Source: Trichuris trichiura
Taxonomy: Eukaryota > Nematoda > Enoplea > Trichinellida > Trichuridae
Assembly: GCA_037903355.1 (NCBI GenBank)
Contig: JBAJFE010000046.1
Span: 1-64,000 of the forward strand
Direction: 5' to 3'
Length of the DNA: 64,000 bases
The notes beneath the pieces are model-generated. The model worked only from the letters and a program-made list of their open reading frames with translations, was not told the origin of the DNA and searched no databases. Position numbers and translations under genes: made by a program. Each line of letters starts with the position of its first letter. Position 1 is the first letter of the stretch. This document shows positions 10,001-22,000 of this stretch, piece by piece.

Positions 10001-13000
10001 TTAGGTTGTTTCATGGTTGATCTTCTGGTTCACGCGTTTATCCTGTTTGATGTATCTATAAGTAAACTTCAAAGTGCCCTACCAACGAATGGATGAGCAA
10101 ATTGTTAGAGAAAATACAGAACAATGTGTATACCGTACGTTTCGGAACTGCTCTTGTTTCGTCGTCAGCAGTGTAAAGGAGTGTTCTGTAATTTCTCTAA
10201 CAATTTGCTCATCCATTCGTTGGTAGGGCACTTTGAAGTTTACTTACACATACATCAGACAGGCCAAATCCGTGAACCAGAAGACCAACTAAGAAAATGA
10301 TGTCCGAAATGGTTTTAAATTCACGCATTTTTTCAAACAAATTGGTAGGAGATAAGCTTTATTCACAAGAAAAAAACTTCAAGAGTATCTCATTTGCCTT
10401 TCAACTGGTGATCAGCTTTGACATAGGGCGAATCGAATGCAAAATTGCGTGGCGTATGCGTTCAGTTACTTTTCAGAACCTATTAATAGGAATCGTATGA
10501 CTGCGTTGGCTAACATTTCCGAATCGTATGGAATGTAACGACTGCATTGACCATTAAAAATGTTCCAGTTAGCACCGCTGTGATAACATATTTCCAAAGG
10601 GACCAGCATATAAAGTCAAGCTGTCGTGGAATAGGCTTTACGTTATTGCTTTTCAAGTGTTCTAAAATCACTCAAATTAGCTGGTTGTGCATGTAGAAAA
10701 ATAGAACTAACCTGGTTGATTGGAATGAAATTCATTGAAGTCAAAGACAAAAAGCATTGGACTGCTCAGGTCTATCGTATTTTGTTTAAAGAGTTCCTGT
10801 CCATTGGTTTCGTTAGCCACAAGAAGATTTCTAGCGCTTCTTGTGCGTGAATTGCACTTTGGCGGCTAGAAAAAAAATTACAGCAAATCAACTTCGTTAG
10901 CATTTTACTCCGTTAAGTATTTCTAATGCGCGTATCAGATTATTTTTCAAAGACGAAAACCGCGAATTCATTATGGTTCTGACTGTAAAAGGAGCAATCC
11001 TGTGCGTAAATATGACAGCAGATGGACATAGAGAAAACGCAATAGAACCTGAAAACCTAATGCTTTCATGTTTTCGGCATGGCAAGTTTTATCATAAAAA
11101 TCAAATGTAAAGGCAGTGTAAGACTGATCAAGTCAAGTAAGTTTAAGTGTTTTGATTCTGGCTTTTAAGGCGAGAAGTATCGGTAGCAATAGGTTTTGGA
11201 TAAACTATCTACTATCAATTCGTTGAATGGAATGCAACTTTTCCGGTTTACTGATAAGCGTTCAGTTTTTATTGTTGAGAAGAAAATTTTGTGCGGGATG
11301 GTGTATTCTGTTGATGAAAAATGGTAGTTCTTTAGCGAGTTTATCACAGACTTCTGAACGAGTATTGCTTCCAAAGTGTTCTGATCGCTTTCGTAAGCTT
11401 ATTGGCAATATATTGTTTTGTATAAGTGACATTGACCCTTCGTTCGTTATGAAGTTAAGACAGGTGTAGTTGCGCGGGCTAAGTAATCTTAAAGCAATAA
11501 TTTGGTAATCTCTTTGGGCTATTTCGTTTTTTTTACACGTCCTAGCTTACTCTAGCATAGCTGGCGTAGCTCTGATTACCAAAAAAACTGAATTATCAGC
11601 TGATCAACTATTTGCAGAAGTTCCAAGGTGACCTTGTCTTAGAAATATAAAACGCTTATGAGCGCTGAGTTGTTAGAACTCGTTTCTTCCATCGAGCAGC
11701 AAATGGTCCCCATGTTTTCATATCCTTAAATCCATAGCGCTCATTACTTAATAGAAAAAGGGCCGTCTTAGTTATAACTCTGCGTTTGGTTTATGATTGT
11801 GTATCAGCAATTAGAAACGTCTGCATGAGTAGTGCAGACTCATATACTTGCTCGTTCTCATTAGGTTGCAGTGGTGTTAGTTATACACTCACATTTTTTA
11901 TAAAAAGGCAAAGAATGTTCATAAATTTCTTACGGTTAATTGGAGGCATGACTCCTCCTGGCGCAGACACAGCGAAACTTGGCAGTTGAATTGTATGGCG
12001 CCAGCATCCGGCAACGTGACTACAGGTGCCTTAGCACTAACCAGTAATTGGTTCGGAGAATAGCTTATCTTCTGGATCGGTGAATGCTTCACTGGGCAGC
12101 TAAAAGTTATTAACATAAGGTGCCATGTAAGTATAACCCTGCTCAGTTTATTTCTGCTGCGTTGGTATAAACGGAAAAACAATTCTATCCTGTTACTAAA
12201 CAACCAGTCTTAAGTATATTTTGTTTAACTGTATCGCGCGGTGTACATTTCTGGTTAAATTTTCTGTAACGCTTTATGTATCTTTAATCCCTCTTACATA
12301 TTGATGCCTTTTTCTGGTGGTCACAGAACAGAACGAACGGAAAAGTAGTTACTATTAAAAGCGGAGTACAGTGCGTATTTTGCTGTTTCATGAGTAGCTT
12401 GGTATAGTAGCTGCTCACCCACATTATAGGCTGTCTGTCTTGTTGCACGAGAGTGACAGTCGTTTTTTGTTGAAGACGTTCCTGCTTAATTTTAAAAGTT
12501 GAAGAATAATGAAGAGCTCTCAACAGCGAGGGAAAGTTTCAGAAAAAGTTACAACTTTCAAAACAAATTGACAAGAATTCGTCATACCAAATAACGATAG
12601 TGATGCGGATTAAGAAAGAGGTGAGGAAAAATTTCCAAAATGCATGCAGTTGATGCAGCGGGTCAGATTTTGGAATGAATATACAGAGCTAATGTTGCTA
12701 CCTGTTTACAAGGCAGGGAGAGTTTTTGACTAACAGTGTATGTTGAACTTCCGTGAAACCGTATATATTAATAATATATAATGTTGGAATATAATAAATA
12801 AATTATTAATTATTCTTATGGAAGGTTGAAATTTTTTACCCATTCTCGTCAATGACCATGACTTGTTCTTGCGTTTCACTTTTGATATAGCAACTGTGCA
12901 CATGCATCGCGTAGACATTTTCGCCATCATGTTCAGCTAAATTTGCTTGTTCAGTTTGCTATTAAGAAGTTTCTTGACATACCAGATTCACATTCCCATC

Positions 13001-16000
13001 TGTGAACTATGTCCATTCCAAGAGTTGCGAATTTCACAATAGGACCATTTACCGTGTCTCTACGAATTGTGTACACGCAGTCTGGTTTTTCAACTGCCTT
13101 TTCCAAAGTTTTGATAGTGGTTAGTTCCCTGAAGATGACAAATTGAGCAGAATCGCAAAATTCCACCATTTCATTTTATTATTTATGTTCACGATTTTTT
13201 TCTAGCATAGTGTCTACAGGCTGCCAAAGCATTTAAGATTGTACTACTGTTTATTCAGCGGTTTTTTCCAACATTTTTACTTACTCTATTTGAAGTTCGC
13301 GGTTTACAAATGTCTCCTTTCCTCCATAGAAACATTGTAACCTGTAGGCGCGATCAACGTGCTGGAACAGCAGGGGATGTTTTAAGAGCATGATGGTCAT
13401 TGAAACAAAAACTCCATCCGGATTCGTCTAAAAGGGGCGATGCTATAAACTAGTTTTATGGTCATTTCTCAACGATTCTTTCTTTGAGGCAAAGCGACAA
13501 TTTAGTTGGACGAAAGTTTATGCACACGTCAAGTACTTTTCAAGTAAAACTGCTGTCTAAAATTGGTTTTGTAACAGGCTACGTTTTTAATAGTTTATTC
13601 AGCTGAATTTGACGTTGAAGTCAGACTAGTTTAGGCTGCCGTAAAAATTGACTACTTATGATTTCGCTTGGCCTTGACATTGGAAAGTGTCTAAAAAGCT
13701 GTTTATTTGTGCGAAGAAGCTTTTTGTGGCATTTATGTGCCCTTCAAAAGTGAATATAGTGTTGTTTGATAAAAGACTGCGCAGCTATTTTTTAATCCTA
13801 CTGCAGTCTTTTAGCTCGCTAGGCATGTTCTGTAAAAGGAAATCTTTTTACCATTGTAAATAGTATTAATTGAGGAAGTGGATTCTAGCAATAGCTTTCA
13901 CTCACCGATCTCCTTCTTTCCGCTTGACAAGTACTGTAATCGATAGTAGTATGAATGTTGCTCTGCTTATTATTCGTATAATCCCAGAAGCAACCTTTCT
14001 TTTTCTGATGTCCCTTTACCAGCAGCCATCCACGGTACGGAGGAGTTTTGGAAATAGTAACTTCCATACTTCCATCTTTGCAGTTGGTCATAATGTCAGC
14101 GTGCTGCGGCGAAGGAGTATGTGGACCCCATGTTGAACTCGTAATGGCTCTTTCTGTTGCAGTGGTGAACGTTTCCCAGAAAGTCGTATCTGAAAAGCTC
14201 TTAAACTTTTTATAATTAAATGAATCGGGGTACTCACTCTGAGAACACTGCTCTTGCACACTTTTCATGATTGCATCATGCAATTGCTGAGACATGTCTA
14301 CTGTCGTGTTGACACGTTGAAATCGAAGAATACGGTCCTTTCTTCCTCCGGTTATGTCCATGAGTTGCTCTTTTCCGTAGAATTTCCCTATTGCTACCGC
14401 AACGAAATCTATACGTTTTGTTCGTGCTATGGCTGATGGTTGAATGACGTCGTCCTGCGTGAGACCATCTGACATTATAGCCATAACGTTAGCAACGTCT
14501 GCTCGATCGCCCTTAAGCAAGTTCTTACGTGTAGAAACAAAATTTCCAAATTTCCTAATGAGTGCTTAAACTTCAAAATGCCCTACCAACGGATGGATGA
14601 GTAAATTGTTAGAGAAATGAGTGCTTAAGTTGTAATCTTTTTCTTGCAAAGATTTCTTATGTAAAAATTTTTAATAACTTAGCCAGCTGAAAGGACAATT
14701 CACGTCCTGTCCTTTGCCTTTTTTTGACAATGCGGAAGGAAGACGCTAAAAACGAAACGCGCCTTCCTTGATAGGTAGCTTCATCGTTAAACCTTTGAAC
14801 ATTCAATAGACTGACTGCTAATGTAAAACTAAATAAAAAGATTTGATCTACTTTATGAGACATTTTTAATTAGCGAAATACGGAATCACACCTTAGTGAG
14901 AAAAAGAAATGATAGAAATCTTTTTGAACAGAAGAAAAATGTAAAATCAGATTCCGTTAAGAAGAACACTAGTTCAAAAATGGCATATTAATGACATATT
15001 GCAAGTCACCCGTAAGATCTAGTTGCTTCTTTTTGCTGGCTAAGCACCTTTAGTGCGGAGATATCCAATATTGAGGTTTTTAGCAATAGTTTTTCCGAGC
15101 TTGAAGATATAGTTTCTTCGTACGGGACCGTATAGTTTCATTGGGTTGCTTCTTTTTATACGGATTTTGAGTCCCGTTGAAAAACTTTTATTGCTAATTT
15201 CTTCGTAGCTTTCGGGTCCAAACGCGACCCGTCATCAGCAGTCTTAAATTGACGTATGAATAAAGTGCACAAGTGACGTACAAAGTGTAATAGATGTTTA
15301 AAGGCCAGTGTTTTTAAAGTGGGCCTTGTAGTTTTTCCTTCGTCTGTCAGCAATTCGAGCGGGTGTATCCATTTAGTTGAGTGAGCAGCACTTCGAGCGG
15401 TTGACAATATTCGTCCATAGTTCATTTATTTCCGCTGCTTTATGTCAGTTGTAGGTTGTGTTATGTCTAATGTACAAAGCTTCCTTAATTTTCCGTAAGC
15501 GTACATTCTTTTCATAACATAAAACTTCTGCGCCAAGGCTTAGATTGCAATGTGATGCGTGTTCCACAACAGCCGAGGCTAGTATTGCCTTCTCCATGGT
15601 GATCCTTGGGTCTGATATTGCTCTTCCACGTTGTCTTGTATGGTTGTTGCCGTTGCTGAGAAGGTTTTTAGCGTTGTTATAAGTGGTTAGCCCCTTTATG
15701 TGTTCATTGAATCTGTGTTCAAGGGTATTGCCCGTTTCCCCAATGTACACTCCTGAACAAGGACATTTGATTGCGTAGACTAATCCTGTCCTTTTATTTT
15801 CTGGGATTTTCGTTTTGTCCTTCCGGAGAATAGTCCTGAGGTTGAGGAAGTCTTTGAAAAAGACTCGGAAGACCAACCGTTTTCCTAACTGGACAATCTT
15901 TTCTCCTAGTCTTGCCACATAGAGGATAACTTCTGTATGCAAGAAAGCAATTACTTCATGTTTGATAATAAGTTCTACAAACAATCTAACGGTGTCCCTA

Positions 16001-19000
16001 TGGGCAACCCACTATCTCCTATCCTGGCTGAAATATTCATGGAGAGTTTTGAAAGGCAAATGTTGAAAACGGTAGATAGGGAAATAGCCCCACGACTATT
16101 CAAAAGATACGTAGACGACATCTTCGTAATTATCAAAGATGGAAAGGAAGAACAGTTTCTAGAATTTCTCAACAGCGTATGCCCTAATCAAATCGTTTTT
16201 ACAATGGAGAAAGAATCAAACCGAACCCTCCCCTTCCTTGACACACTGATTATTCGCACTAATCAAGGACTAAAAACCAGAGTTTGCAGAAAACCAACAT
16301 ACACTGACCAAAATCTTAATTTCTCATCGCATTATCCACGCTCAGTAATGCGCGGAATCCTCTCGGGAATGACTAACAGAGCAATCAATTTATGTGATCC
16401 AGAATTTCTCCGATCGGAATTCAACTACATTAGAAAAACATTCTACAAAAATGACTACCCGAAATCCTTTATTGACCAAGTATTCAAGCAAAGGTTGCGC
16501 AACCAGGAATCACGGCAACCAAGCAATTTGCCTGCTATACGCTTAGTTATCTCCTATGTGGCAGGACTAGGAGAAAAGATTGTCCAGTTAGGAAAACGGT
16601 TGGGGTTCCGAGTCTTTTTCAAAGACTTCCTCAACCTCAGGACAATTCTCCGGAAGGACAAAACGAAAATCCCAGAAAACAAAAGGACAGGATTAGTCTA
16701 CGCAATTAAATGTCCTTGTTCAGGAGTGTACCTCGAACACAGATTCAATCTACACATAATGCGGCTAACCACTTATAACAACGCTAAAAACCTTCTCAGC
16801 AACGGCAACAACCATACAAGACAACGTGGAAGACCAATATCAGACCTAAGGATCACCATGCAGAAGGCAATACTAGCCTCGGCTGTTGTGGAACACGCAT
16901 CACATTGCAATCAACGCCTTGGCGCAGAAGTTTTATGTTATGAAAAGAATGTACGCTTACGGAAAATTAAGGAAGCTTTGTACATTAGACATAACACAAC
17001 CTACAACCGACATAAAGGAGCGGAAATAAATGAACTATGGACGAATATTGTCAACCGCTCGAAGTGCTGCCAACTCAACTAAATGGATACACCCGCTCGA
17101 ATTGCTGACAGACAAAGAAAAAACTACAAGGCCCACTTTAAAACACTGGCCTTTAAACATCTGTTACACTTTGTTCGTCACTTGTGCACTTTATTCATAC
17201 GTCAATTTAAGACTGCTGATGACGGGTCGCGTTTGGACCCGAAAGCTACGGAGAATTTAGTAATAAAAGTTTTTCAACGGGACTCAAAATCCGTATAAAA
17301 AGAAGCAACCCAATGAAGTTTTTCCGAGCATTTTTTTTGCTTTAGTGACAACTCAAAAGCATTGAGAAATTAAACGTTTAATGTGTAATCTGAAATCTCC
17401 GTAAACTTACAGGTGACTTCACGTATCTAATCTTCAGTGGTAAGTTTGCTGGCTGATATGTGGACGGTTAAGGTTTCTTTGAAAGTGTGTTGTTATAAAG
17501 TTTGTTTCTTTTGAAGAGTTCTCGTTTTACTCACTGATTTGGTTCCATGTCCGGTATATTGCATTTGGCCAGTGATAATAGTCAGACTGTTAATGAGGCT
17601 TGCCCAGACTTCACTAACCTGTTTTCCGGCTAATGTTCTGGTTGTCTGATGAAAAAGGCTACTGTGATTTTTCCTGCGGCAAAGTGTAGCTCATAACGCA
17701 GCGTGCAGTGTTGACGAATACGTGCGCATTTTGGCGCGTGTTCTGCTACAGCCGGTGCTTTGGTGTGTTCAAGCGACTGAGGAGGTCCTGTGTACCGTGT
17801 TCATGTTCCCTCTAATTTGTTTTTGGAATTCTTATATCTGTTGTCTAACTATTCATCGAAAGTATGGATTACATTGTTTCCGGTTCACCAGTATACCATA
17901 CTGAGCATGAGCATTTAACTTGATAAACGAGTCCAGGTTTTTTGGAGAGCGAGTTCTTGTTACTACGCATTAAGAACCCTTCGAAAAGTGTTTTTAAATT
18001 TTTAACCTTATCATTTCGTTTGAATTTTCCTCACACTCCAGCATAGTAAAGCATCGCTGTTAATGGGCCCGTAGCTGGAGGCATTTTGTGTCACTCAGCG
18101 CGTTAATTATAAATTCTTTTTCCATTCATTGTACTGGTCCCATTTTTCGGTAATTATTGTTTAACAAGTGGCCCATCTTATATGGCGGACTTTAGAATTG
18201 AAAAGTTCTGGGTTGCAAACATGAGTCACATCGATGAATCTATTAACATTTTTGGTAAAAACTTATTTCGACTTATGTGACTAACAACAACAAGATATTT
18301 ATCTTAACAAATGCGTGGCTTTTCTTTAGAATTTCAAAACGACAGTCTTCAAGAAAAGCGGACACGTTCGCATAGGCATTTACACTATTCGTCACTTCAC
18401 CTGAAGTCATCTTTTTTTGCCACAGTGGTTGACAGATTAATCGACTGTACTATTTACAGTTGCGGTCCCGAATTTCTCTGCTCTCAGCTTGGCTACATAA
18501 GACGTGCCGCCTCGTAAACGGTGTTTACGTGAAGAAGCTTATGAATACACTGAGGAAAAGGAACTTATAGTTAACACTAACGCGAGAACCTCCAACAGCG
18601 GGCCCATTACAGTCGATTATTTTTCGTGCTGGTATTGGAAAAAAAGTCAGAGCGCAGGGCAAGGCTTTCAATTTTTCAATATTTTTAAAACTTTCATTGG
18701 GCACTGAACGACAAGTTCAGTAATTTACCTTCTGCACCGTAGAGTTTGGGGTCGCTCGTGAAGTAAAAGGCGCTTGTTTACCATCGTACTTAGGCAAACC
18801 GGGAACATCGGAATGCATCGTCTCAGGCAGCATTTAGACAACATTAACAAATCTTTTAGATGACGGGGTGTCTTTTAACAAAGTTAGGTTGTTTCATAGT
18901 TGATCTTCGGTTCACGGTTTTGGCCTGTTTGATGTGTCTGTAAGTAAATTCCAAAGTGCCCTACCAACAAATGGATGAGCAAATTATTAGAGAAAAATAC

Positions 19001-22000
19001 AGAACGAGTTTTTACCGTATGTTTCGTAACTGCTCTTGCTCCGTCGTCAGCAGTGTAAGGGTGTTACGTACAGCGTCGAATTATTCTGTATTTTTCTCTA
19101 ACAATTTGCTCATCAATTCGCTGTTAGGGCATTTTGACGCTTATTAACAAACACACCAAACAGACCAAAGCCGTGAACCGAAGATCAACTATGAAACATG
19201 AACAGATGTCGCAACGCCATAAAGTGATTAAAGGATGGGCAAACGAGAGAGAAGACGTCCTCAGTTGATCGAACCTACTATGGCTCAAATGATAAAGCCA
19301 TCGGCTCTAGTACATTATGCCTCATGAGCCGAACGTTGCCCTAAGACTAATCAGAAAGAACTTTAATCAAACATGGCCAGAACTTCAACCGAAATCAAGG
19401 AAAACAGGTTAGTGAAATCCGGACAGCCATCACCGACTGCTTGAACAGTTGCACTAGCAGATTATGATATATGAAATTGGGCATGAGACGGAAAGGGGAA
19501 AAACCGGAGTCGTGCGCAAAGCAAACTTAAAGTCTGATTGCAACAGAGTTTCAACTAAGTCTCTTACCTCCAAGCACATGCCAATGTACAAACTCACTGC
19601 TGAAGATGAGAAATGTGAAGTCCACCAAGCATTATGACGATGTCAGGTTAATCAGTTAATTCCTCAACGGTTTCAAGGCGTCACTAAAGCGGAGAAGCTA
19701 TGGAGATATTTTAAAGACATTTTTCTTTTTGTACGCCAATAAAAAGCAAATGTGATACACAAATCGACATTGATTTGATTATTTTTTTCAATAACCATAA
19801 TGTTCCAGTAATGTCCTTTCCAGCTGATTTAAAGGTATGGCTTTCAAAATCGTACATTATCTTTTTCGAAGTGCTGTATCAACCAGTTTTATAAAAATGA
19901 GTACTTTAAAGCGATTGTTGAATGAAATTATTAATTTTTCATATGAATTGTTTTGAAGTTCAAGACGTTTTTTGCTTATCTTGTTTTTCATGACATACAC
20001 TGCTCAGCCTTTACAAAGTCCACCTTTGGAACGAAGATAATTGACTAATTTCAGCAAATAATATTTACTTTCGCGTAATTTATGAGACGGCAACCGACTT
20101 TTCAACGCGTCATTTTTGCGTTTTCCGCTGGTTTTAAGGCAAGCATACCACAGAAATTCGAATACTAGACGCGAAGGCTATTATTTATGCTATTGTACTT
20201 GAACGTGGAATGCCTTGCAACAGTTACGCAAGCTGTCACAGCAAAATCGTATTATTAAAGCGCTGTTAACGACATCTGATGTATCCTCAAAGCTCAGTGG
20301 CATGCGCGGTTTTAATAGAATTGGCTCTAACATGATTTTGCTATGATATATAGTCTATTAGTGTTAATGTTTGCAGTATAAATTGTCAGGGAACACAAAT
20401 ATACCAGAGCTTTTGGGTCCCAGTTCCGTCTTCAGCTGAAAATAGGTTAGATTGAAAAGGTTAAAATGGGAGTAGGGAACCCGTGTGCGGTATTGAAGTG
20501 TGTTGGAGTAAAGGAAGTCCAATTCATCATTTTCAGTGTTCAGCAAACTAGCTGAACTTTTGTCAAAGTTATTCCTTCTGACAATCTGATCGCCATCTAC
20601 CCTGCTGGTTGTTAATTCTTCGTAATTGGCTATTTCCGGGTGTAATTTTGCCTAGCAAAATAGCTTGTGCGTTTTAAAACGTATACATAAAAATGGCCGG
20701 TTTCCATTTTGTTTTAAGATAGATGCGGATGTAAGCAAAGTAGTTAAGAATGATATCAGTCAGTTGCATCTTAGAAAGTGTCAGCGCCCATCTTTAACCT
20801 AGAAAAAAGTTTGTATAGACTGCTTTAAAGCCTTCGGACGGTACCATCAGCACGTTTACTATGTAACCGTAAACTTTCTAAATAAACCTTTTTCTGCGTA
20901 CAGGAAGAGCCCCATATTATCCAATGAAACTGATAAATTCCAAGGAGGTGCTGCTGTCTTTTTTTGAAGATGACTTAGCAGAGATGAACGCTCGTACTGC
21001 GTTGCTTAAGCGTTTAGCCTTAGTCGAAGTAAAACGTCGTGTCCATTAAAATGCTCTTTGTTTTCAATAAGATCCTGCCGCTTTCTACAGTGCAATTTTG
21101 AAAGTTACAACGTACACACAAATGTTTTCTGGTCAGTTGAAAATTGTTTTAGAGTAGTAGAAAAGCAAAAAAGCCATTTAACTTTCCTTTTGTTTAACAG
21201 TCTCCAAACAGTTTAAAGCGTTCAGCAGAGACGTTAGTTTTAGATTTTTACTTCTTGCTTCCTTAGTTTGCCGCGTTTTATTGCGAAAATTAATGGTGTA
21301 AAACAATTTTTTTAGAGCTCTCTTTAAGTAATGTATTAAAACAGTAAGCCTAGGAAAGTGTTTACGCTATTCTACTACAATCGAATGCCACCGTAGCATC
21401 CAACTCTTAGGAAGCGTTTGCCCACTACGAACCATTAAACTAACTGTTCGTTACTAAGAAATGATAATGCGCTTATTATTCTGATTTGCTTGAGTTAATT
21501 CCCATTTCCGCTCTTGTATGCTTCACACGCTGTTCTTATACCGTTTCTAGTCCTATGCTTTCATAGTCTGCTGCATTTTGAAATTGATGTCCTTTAGGTT
21601 GATGATGTTTTCAAGTTAATCAGCAAGTACACTTTGTCACTTTCAACGCATTAACTGTTCGTCTACAGTTCAACAGTTTACAGTCTTTTAGAAGCTTTTC
21701 TGCCGCCTTTATCCTTCTGTCTGTCAAAACTTTTTCCTGGTTTTTTAACGGAAGTTAGAACGCTAACTGAATTTCTCGAGTACCTGGTAGCCCAGGCGAG
21801 TAATGTTCACGCTGGATAGAAGTCAAGTACATTTATCAGTAATCTTTATGAAAACACTAATGCAACTGCTTTCGCAGTGCTTGATTTTCCTTTGACGAGC
21901 AGAGTGAAACCAGTCCCAAAAATAGTCGCGTTCGCATGGCAACTTCCCTGTGGCAGAACTTTTTGAAAGTACTCGCATGAACAGCTGTTTGCCAATGTGT

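Larger units (their letters stand above)
15101..17316 (+). mobile_element. Penelope-like retroelement, 5'-truncated, with inverted partial copy
   Basis: Flanked by exact 13-bp repeats AGTTTTTCCGAGC at 15088-15100 and 17317-17329. The right part (about 15937-17316, +) codes the end of the reverse transcriptase, a linker and a GIY-YIG-type endonuclease domain. The left part (about 15132-15930) is an inverted copy of only the 3' half, giving inverted terminal regions about 0.75 kb long, as PLE insertions often show. Both ends carry a hammerhead-like motif. No intact full-length RT remains, so the copy is not autonomous. It lies in the 8-kb intron of the VWA-ZP gene, in the antisense direction. 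Confidence 0.88.

Noticed and set aside
15156..17298. Open frames at both PLE ends reading [16 protein letters not shown] sequence
   Set aside because: These translate the terminal non-coding region including the ribozyme-like motif; both copies arise from the inverted repeat, not from a gene.
18956..19147. Open frame starting [18 protein letters not shown]
   Set aside because: It runs along the foldback arm and centre; the same MDEQ start recurs in other copies only because the arm repeats.
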